A stretch of DNA of 18,620 bases from positions 1 to 18,620 of the forward strand of contig CAJTVE010000059.1 in the NCBI GenBank assembly GCA_910579655.1. Direction: 5' to 3'. Of this stretch, positions 14,463-18,620 are shown piece by piece. Under the pieces are notes generated by a model that searched no databases, was not told where the DNA came from, and saw only the letters and a program-made list of their open reading frames with translations. This DNA is from an uncultured Allobaculum sp. GTDB taxonomy: Bacteria; Bacillota_I; Bacilli_A; Erysipelotrichales; Erysipelotrichaceae. The number at the start of each line of letters is the position of its first letter. The stretch's first letter is position 1. The translations under genes and the position numbers were made by a program.

Positions 14463-15352
14463 TTACCTGGCATCAATTGCTTAATGAAGGAAAAGAACGC
14501 CTCTACCAGGCTGGAAATTCCGATCAGGCAGCGATGATGCTGCTCAACGAACTGTGCAGACTGCGCAATGTGAATCTGTATATGGACCTGGATGGACCGG
14601 CAAATTCGGAGATTGCGACGGAATATCTTGAAGGCATTCACCGTCTGGAAAAAGGCGAGCCATTAGGTTATGTCTTAGGCTTTGAAAATTTTTATGGCTA
14701 TGACTTCATGGTTAACGAAAACGTCCTGATCCCAAGACCGGAAACTGAAGAACTCACCGGCCAGGTTTTAATGCTTCTCGACCAGAAATTTGAACAGGTC
14801 GAACATCCCGTTGTGTTTGATGTGGCAACCGGCAGCGGTGCGATTGGCATTACGCTGAGTCTTGAAGATCCAAGACTGGATGTCTACGCCTCTGATATTT
14901 CCAAAGACGCTTTACAGGTCGCCTGGGCCAACAATGAAAAACTTGGCGGCCGCGTGGTATTTCTGGAAGGCGATATGTTAGAGCCATTTATAGATCGGAA
15001 AATGTTCTGTGATTTCCTCGTCTGCAATCCGCCCTATATCCCATCTGAAGAACAGCTCGATCATGGTGTGGTTGATTACGAACCCAACGTTGCTTTATTT
15101 GGAGGAAGCGATGGTCTGAATTTCTATCGCTCCGTCTTTAAAAACGCCTCCAAAGTCCTCAAGCCAAACGCCACCATGGCCTTTGAAATGGGCTACGATC
15201 AGGGCGAACGCCTCTCCAGACTGGCCAGGGAATACTTTCCTGATGCCAATGTAGAAGTCTTAAAAGATATGAGCGGCAAAGACCGCATCCTGGTGGTGGA
15301 AACCCACCGTGAACTCTTTGAGCAAGGACAGCCAGAACGGGCGGTGTATTAA
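14459..15352 (+). CDS. prmC: Release factor glutamine methyltransferase
   Basis: A SAM-dependent methyltransferase that methylates the Gln of the GGQ motif in release factors, including RF1 encoded just upstream. 297 residues, slightly longer than the usual 280. Signatures: GEPLGYVLGFENFYG (66-80) with the substrate-binding segment, IPRPETEEL (91-99), the SAM loop DVATGSGAIGI (121-131), D146 in ASDIS, and the catalytic NPPY (190-193). E207-P-N-V-A-LFGGSDGL (208-220) is also typical. The start ATG overlaps the prfA stop, with GGAGAG 8 nt upstream inside prfA. A terminator-like hairpin follows about 90 nt after the stop. Confidence 0.97.
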   Translation: MITWHQLLNEGKERLYQAGNSDQAAMMLLNELCRLRNVNLYMDLDGPANSEIATEYLEGIHRLEKGEPLGYVLGFENFYGYDFMVNENVLIPRPETEELTGQVLMLLDQKFEQVEHPVVFDVATGSGAIGITLSLEDPRLDVYASDISKDALQVAWANNEKLGGRVVFLEGDMLEPFIDRKMFCDFLVCNPPYIPSEEQLDHGVVDYEPNVALFGGSDGLNFYRSVFKNASKVLKPNATMAFEMGYDQGERLSRLAREYFPDANVEVLKDMSGKDRILVVETHRELFEQGQPERAVY

Positions 15353-15440
15353 TCGCTCGAAGCAAAAGCCGAAACCCTTCCAAAAAGAAGATTTAGTCTG
15401 GCCATTTAGAGCCACTCCTGAACAAAATCCAAACCTCACG

Positions 15441-15470
15441 AAGAGATCTGTCAAAAGGCAGCTCTCTTTT
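15441..15470 (+). terminator. prfA-prmC terminator
   Basis: AAGAGATCTGTC (15441-15452) pairs with GGCAGCTCTCTT (15457-15468) with one mismatch and one G-T pair around a 4-nt A loop, then T (to 15470). It lies 88 nt after the prmC stop and before map. Confidence 0.7.
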
Positions 15471-15530
15471 CTGCGTTTTGAAGTATATTGAAGTTAGACA
15501 AAACAAACTCTAGAAAGAAGAAAACAGACA

Positions 15531-16394
15531 ATGATTCAACGCAACGATCCTTGCTGGTGCGGATCCGGCAAGAAATATAAGAAATGCCATGAAAACTTTG
15601 ACCGTAAACTGATGTCGATGAAACTGCGCGGCAAACAGGTACCCCCACAGCGCCTGATCAAAAACGAAGAAGATATCAAGTGGATCCGGGAAGCCGGCAA
15701 AATCAATACGGCTGTTCTCGACCTGGTTGGAGAAAAAATCCATGCCGGCATGACCACCGATGAAATCGACCAGCTCGTCTACAACTACACCATTGAACAT
15801 GGTGCAACTCCAGCTCCTCTTGGCTATGAAGGCTTTCCAAAAAGCTGCTGCACATCAATCAATGACCAGATCTGCCATGGCATTCCGGATGATACCGTCT
15901 TAAAAGAAGGAGACATCGTCAATGTCGACTGCACAACCATCTATCATGGCCACTATGCGGATGCCAGCCGGATGTACTGCATCGGTGAAGTCTCCGACAA
16001 GGCAAAAAAACTGGTCGATGTGACCAAACAATGCCTGGAAGCCGGGATTGCAGCCGTAAGACCATGGGGCAATGTTGGCGATATTGGTGCCGCCATTCAG
16101 CCGATCGCCCATGCCAATGGCTTTTCAGTGGTCACCGACTTCTGCGGCCATGGGGTTGGCAATGATTTCCATGAAGATCCCTATATCCACCACGTTGGCC
16201 ACAAAGGCACGGGCATGGTGCTGGCGCCAGGCATGGTCTTCACGATCGAGCCAATGATCAATGAAGGCGTTGCCTCCTTATTCATTGATGCTGATAACGA
16301 CTGGACTTCTTATACGGATGACGGAAAACTCTCCGCTCAATGGGAAAAGACGCTTCTGGTCACCGACGACGGCGTCGAAATCATTACCGAATAA
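15531..16394 (+). CDS. map: Methionine aminopeptidase type I with N-terminal SEC-C motif
   Basis: Removes the initiator Met from new proteins in the cytoplasm. The catalytic domain (about 40-287) has the full set of metal ligands by spacing against E. coli Map: D133, D144, H207, E240 and E272, with the substrate His at H116. Before it lies a small zinc motif, NDPCWCGSGKKYKKCH (5-20), the SEC-C type found at the C-terminus of SecA and in other proteins that touch the ribosome; it may dock the enzyme at the tunnel exit. At 287 residues it is longer than the plain 250-residue form because of this motif. The Shine-Dalgarno is weak (AGAAAGAAG). It is transcribed apart from prfA-prmC, judging by the terminator between them. 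Confidence 0.96.
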   Translation: MIQRNDPCWCGSGKKYKKCHENFDRKLMSMKLRGKQVPPQRLIKNEEDIKWIREAGKINTAVLDLVGEKIHAGMTTDEIDQLVYNYTIEHGATPAPLGYEGFPKSCCTSINDQICHGIPDDTVLKEGDIVNVDCTTIYHGHYADASRMYCIGEVSDKAKKLVDVTKQCLEAGIAAVRPWGNVGDIGAAIQPIAHANGFSVVTDFCGHGVGNDFHEDPYIHHVGHKGTGMVLAPGMVFTIEPMINEGVASLFIDADNDWTSYTDDGKLSAQWEKTLLVTDDGVEIITE

Positions 16395-16443
16395 ACATCC
16401 GAGTGATCTAAATATCCCGAAAAACAATCTATAGAAACGATAA

Positions 16444-16494
16444 AGCAGAACAGTGAAGCTGCCTCAAATTTGGCGATTTTCCGTTCTGTTTTTT
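16444..16494 (+). terminator. map terminator, first of two related hairpins
   Basis: AGCAGAAC (16444-16451) pairs with GTTCTGTT (16483-16490), with GCC/GGC pairing inside (16460-16474), and six T end it (16489-16494). It begins 49 nt after the map stop. Confidence 0.7.
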
Positions 16495-16616
16495 CATTGG
16501 CGAATATGGATGGGTAAAAGGATGAATTGTAATATTACCAATCTTTTCAGATGATTTATACGGCTTAAAAACACTTTATTTGATCAATTGCTGACACTTT
16601 AGCAAATGGAATCTGT

Positions 16617-16663
16617 AGCAGAACGACAAAGTTTGAATTAGAAAATTACTCGTTCTGCTTTTT
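16617..16663 (+). terminator. Second hairpin with the same stem, before the HAD gene
   Basis: AGCAGAACGA (16617-16626) and TCGTTCTGCT (16650-16659) are perfect 10-bp arms around a 23-nt AT-rich loop, ending in five T. The AGCAGAAC arm is shared with the hairpin at 16444. No gene lies between the two; the 122 nt between them hold nothing I recognise. Confidence 0.65.
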
Positions 16664-16708
16664 CTGTATTCAAAACTCCAATCTTTAATCCTGAAGACCG
16701 GATTGAAC

Positions 16709-16737
16709 TTGATGAGTAATTCAGCCCCAGATAGACT
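16709..16737 (+). promoter_or_regulatory. Candidate promoter directly before the HAD gene
   Basis: TTGATG (16709-16714), 17 bp, then TAGACT (16732-16737). The predicted start is at about the ATG (16744), and there is no good Shine-Dalgarno, so the message could be leaderless. Box matches are modest. Confidence 0.3.
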
Positions 16738-16743
16738 GAAGTC

Positions 16744-17370
16744 ATGAAAACGAAAACACCTTTATTCTTTGATCTTGACGGAACTTTATGGGATACCCGT
16801 CAGAAGATTGCTGACAGCTGGAACAATACCCTTGAACGAGAAGGACTGTCCCGCAGAGTCATCCTTGAAAACCTTTCCCCGCTCCTTGGCAAAACCATGG
16901 ATGCCTTCCGCAAGTTTTATCTGCCTGAGCTTCCCATTCAGGAAGCAGAAGCAATCATGGCCAAACTGGAAACCCAGGAAGTCATCGACTTGCAAAGTGG
17001 ATGCCAGTCCTGCATTTATGACCATGTCATTTCGACTCTGAAAGAACTGGCTAAAGATCACTATATCGGCATCGTCTCCAACTGCCAGATCGGATACATT
17101 GAAGACTTCATTGCCAACGCAAACCTTGAAGACGTGATTGATGGTCATCTTTGTTATGGTGAAACCCTTGAAAGCAAAGATAAAACCATCCAGGCCCTCA
17201 TGGCCAGAGACAACCTGGAAAAAGCAATCTACATTGGCGATACCAATGGGGATAAACAAGCCGCAATGGATGCTGGCATCCCATTCATCTGGGTGAAATA
17301 CGGCTTTGGTGAACAGGTAGAACCAAAAGGAATCAATGACTTTGAAGAACTTCTGAGCATGGAGTACTGA
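16744..17370 (+). CDS. HAD family hydrolase (phosphoglycolate phosphatase-like)
   Basis: A 208-residue haloacid dehalogenase-superfamily phosphatase, subfamily IA. Motif I is FFDLDGTLWDT (8-18) with the nucleophile D10 and acid D12; motif II is IVSN with S112; the motif III Lys is probably K145 or K147 in ESKDKT; motif IV is YIGDTNGDKQAA (163-174) with D166 and D170. A helical cap lies between about 18 and 85. The layout resembles Gph and similar small-molecule phosphatases; the substrate cannot be told. ATG 16744 is the only sensible start, as the DLDGT motif follows 9 residues later. It stands alone between two hairpins, with a low-complexity spacer after it. Confidence 0.92.
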   Translation: MKTKTPLFFDLDGTLWDTRQKIADSWNNTLEREGLSRRVILENLSPLLGKTMDAFRKFYLPELPIQEAEAIMAKLETQEVIDLQSGCQSCIYDHVISTLKELAKDHYIGIVSNCQIGYIEDFIANANLEDVIDGHLCYGETLESKDKTIQALMARDNLEKAIYIGDTNGDKQAAMDAGIPFIWVKYGFGEQVEPKGINDFEELLSMEY

Positions 17371-17410
17371 GGATGGAGTATTAACTATAGAGTATCGACT
17401 ACAGAGGCAG

Positions 17411-17449
17411 AAACAGAAATAAACAGAAATAAACAGAAATAACAGAAAT
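17411..17449. repeat. Four-copy 10-bp tandem repeat
   Basis: AAACAGAAAT occurs three times in a row (17411-17440), followed by a copy lacking one base (17441-17449). It lies 40 nt after the HAD stop. Similar CAGAA-rich text follows prs and map. Confidence 0.85.
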
Positions 17450-17589
17450 ATATGAGGCACAAAGACACAAGAGACCTTTAAAGATCTGTTCGATTCGCCA
17501 AGACGTCGGGAATTCAAAATAAACCAGTCAGGTAGAGCGACCCGGTATCCGTTAGAACAATCAGGGATCCGTAAAGCAATCCGCAAATA

Positions 17590-17646
17590 ATAAGCCGGTC
17601 TTCTGGGCAGGAAATCACAAAAGATTTCAAGAGAAGACCGGCTTAT
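17590..17646. terminator. Two-tier hairpin before the rRNA promoters
   Basis: ATAAGCCGGTCTTCT (17590-17604) and its perfect complement (17632-17646) enclose GAAATC (17611-17616) pairing with GATTTC (17623-17628). There is no T run on the plus strand. It probably separates the HAD gene from the rRNA promoters. The other bases from 17450 to 17770 show no gene. Confidence 0.6.
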
Positions 17647-17805
17647 CTTAATAATAAGAAAACCAACTCTTCTGAAATACAGTCTGAAACCATACTGCAA
17701 GACTTTGGCAAAATGAAAAGAAAAGGTGAAAAAGACTGAAACCTAAGCCGAAAATCTGGAGAAAAGGCTTACACAGAATTTCTTTAAAATTTTTGAGATA
17801 AGAGG

Positions 17806-17835
17806 TTGACAACAGGCGATTAGTGGGATTATGAT
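17806..17835 (+). promoter_or_regulatory. rRNA promoter P1
   Basis: TTGACA (17806-17811), 18 bp, TATGAT (17830-17835), with an AT-rich UP-like tract (17778-17795) just upstream. Strong boxes about 450 nt before 16S. Confidence 0.75.
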
Positions 17836-17922
17836 CATCAAGCTTTTGTTCAAGGGCTAAGCCGAGATCGATCCATCAGGATCTGGTTGGACAGCATAGC
17901 CTCAAAGGGCAGAAACGACATC

Positions 17923-17949
17923 TTGTGAATAAATAAAAATTATTCACAA
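17923..17949. repeat. Inverted repeat 1, ahead of rRNA promoter P2
   Basis: TTGTGAATAA (17923-17932) and TTATTCACAA (17940-17949) are perfect 10-bp arms around 7 nt. Each arm contains TTATTCACA, which fits the DnaA-box consensus TTATNCACA. It ends 5 nt before the P2 -35. Confidence 0.85.
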
Positions 17950-17954
17950 AAGGC

Positions 17955-17983
17955 TTGATCCACAGTATCCGTTGTGTTACTAT
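17955..17983 (+). promoter_or_regulatory. rRNA promoter P2
   Basis: TTGATC (17955-17960), 17 bp, TACTAT (17978-17983), directly after inverted repeat 1. TGATCCACA (17956-17964), overlapping the -35, is one base off a DnaA box. Confidence 0.6.
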
Positions 17984-18051
17984 GGTTGAGCGCAAGGGAA
18001 ATGGCTTCCCGACAGTGCAGATCATCGCTAGATATCGAAGAAATCATCGGC

Positions 18052-18079
18052 TGTGAAAATCTTAAAAATATTTCACAAA
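18052..18079. repeat. Inverted repeat 2, ahead of rRNA promoter P3
   Basis: TGTGAAA (18052-18058) and TTTCACA (18071-18077) are inverted arms around 12 nt, followed by AAAAG. It ends 7 nt before the P3 -35, as in the P2 case. Confidence 0.7.
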
Positions 18080-18084
18080 AGATG

Positions 18085-18113
18085 TTGACGAATGATCGGG
18101 CTGATGATAAGAT
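18085..18113 (+). promoter_or_regulatory. rRNA promoter P3
   Basis: TTGACG (18085-18090), 17 bp, TAAGAT (18108-18113). It is the promoter nearest to 16S, about 170 nt before it. Confidence 0.65.
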
Positions 18114-18122
18114 AAACAAGCC

Positions 18123-18149
18123 TTGTGAGGGAAATTAATTCACTCACAA
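18123..18149. repeat. Inverted repeat 3, ahead of boxA
   Basis: TTGTGAG (18123-18129) and CTCACAA (18143-18149) are perfect arms around 13 nt. It is the third TGTGA...TCACA element in 230 bp and is inside the transcript from any of the three promoters. Confidence 0.7.
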
Positions 18150-18154
18150 ACAGA

Positions 18155-18168
18155 TGGCTCTTTGAAAA
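18155..18168 (+). promoter_or_regulatory. rRNA antitermination boxA
   Basis: TGGCTCTTTGAAAA matches the boxA-type sequence (TGCTCTTTGAAAA) found in Firmicute rRNA leaders, where NusB/NusE-type factors load to prevent early termination. It lies about 115 nt before the 16S gene. Confidence 0.7.
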
Positions 18169-18281
18169 CTCTGATTACAGACAATTCAATATTCGAAATT
18201 AACACGTCGATTCTTGAAACAACACTTAATACTTCAATAATCAATTCACGAAATATAAACGCAATAGCGTTGAGTCAATAT

Positions 18282-18620
<339 letters not shown>

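Noticed and set aside
16786..17700. 304-codon minus-strand frame covering the HAD gene
   Set aside because: Antisense shadow of a gene with all HAD motifs; its extension beyond that gene is low complexity.
17924..18148. Standard CRP/FNR operators (TGTGA-N6-TCACA)
   Set aside because: The half-sites match, but the spacing is 15-16 nt, not 6, so I report only inverted repeats.

Overview
The window looks like chromosomal DNA of a low-to-mid GC Firmicute. The 338 bases of 16S rRNA at the right edge read like Erysipelotrichaceae (Solobacterium/Bulleidia-like) as far as I can judge by eye; no search was run. Most of the content is housekeeping, with one accessory island around 7.9-10.2 kb and long, structured spacers.

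Left part (1-5.1 kb): ribosomal protein L31 (rpmE) with a clear promoter and terminator; an array of seven 31-bp non-coding tandem repeats; the late competence pair comFA and a reduced comFC-like gene that overlap by about 127 nt; then a large single-pass membrane protein whose cytoplasmic half carries about ten copies of a Q-T-R motif and whose outer half is coiled coil.

Centre (5.7-12.4 kb): a short glmU holding only the uridyltransferase half, translationally coupled to prs (PRPP synthase). On the minus strand lies an Rpn-type PD-(D/E)XK nuclease gene, with a recent duplicate of its 3' end directly downstream. Both copies keep the same Shine-Dalgarno-ATG inside the C-terminal region, so a small C-terminal protein could be made from either; this is the most interesting locus here. 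Next come a dCTP-deaminase/dUTPase-fold protein whose key residues look substituted, then a minus-strand galU-tatD operon with unusual C-terminal tails on both proteins.

Right part (13.4-18.6 kb): prfA-prmC (release factor 1 and the methyltransferase that modifies its GGQ motif), map (methionine aminopeptidase with an N-terminal SEC-C zinc motif), a HAD phosphatase, and then an rRNA operon. Three tandem promoters precede the 16S gene, and TGTGA-N15/16-TCACA inverted repeats sit just upstream of the second and third promoters and of boxA.

Three gene pairs (glmU-prs, galU-tatD, prfA-prmC) overlap by 4 nt at ATGA and are probably translationally coupled. Several transcription units end in a two-tier hairpin: a long outer stem enclosing a second small hairpin.
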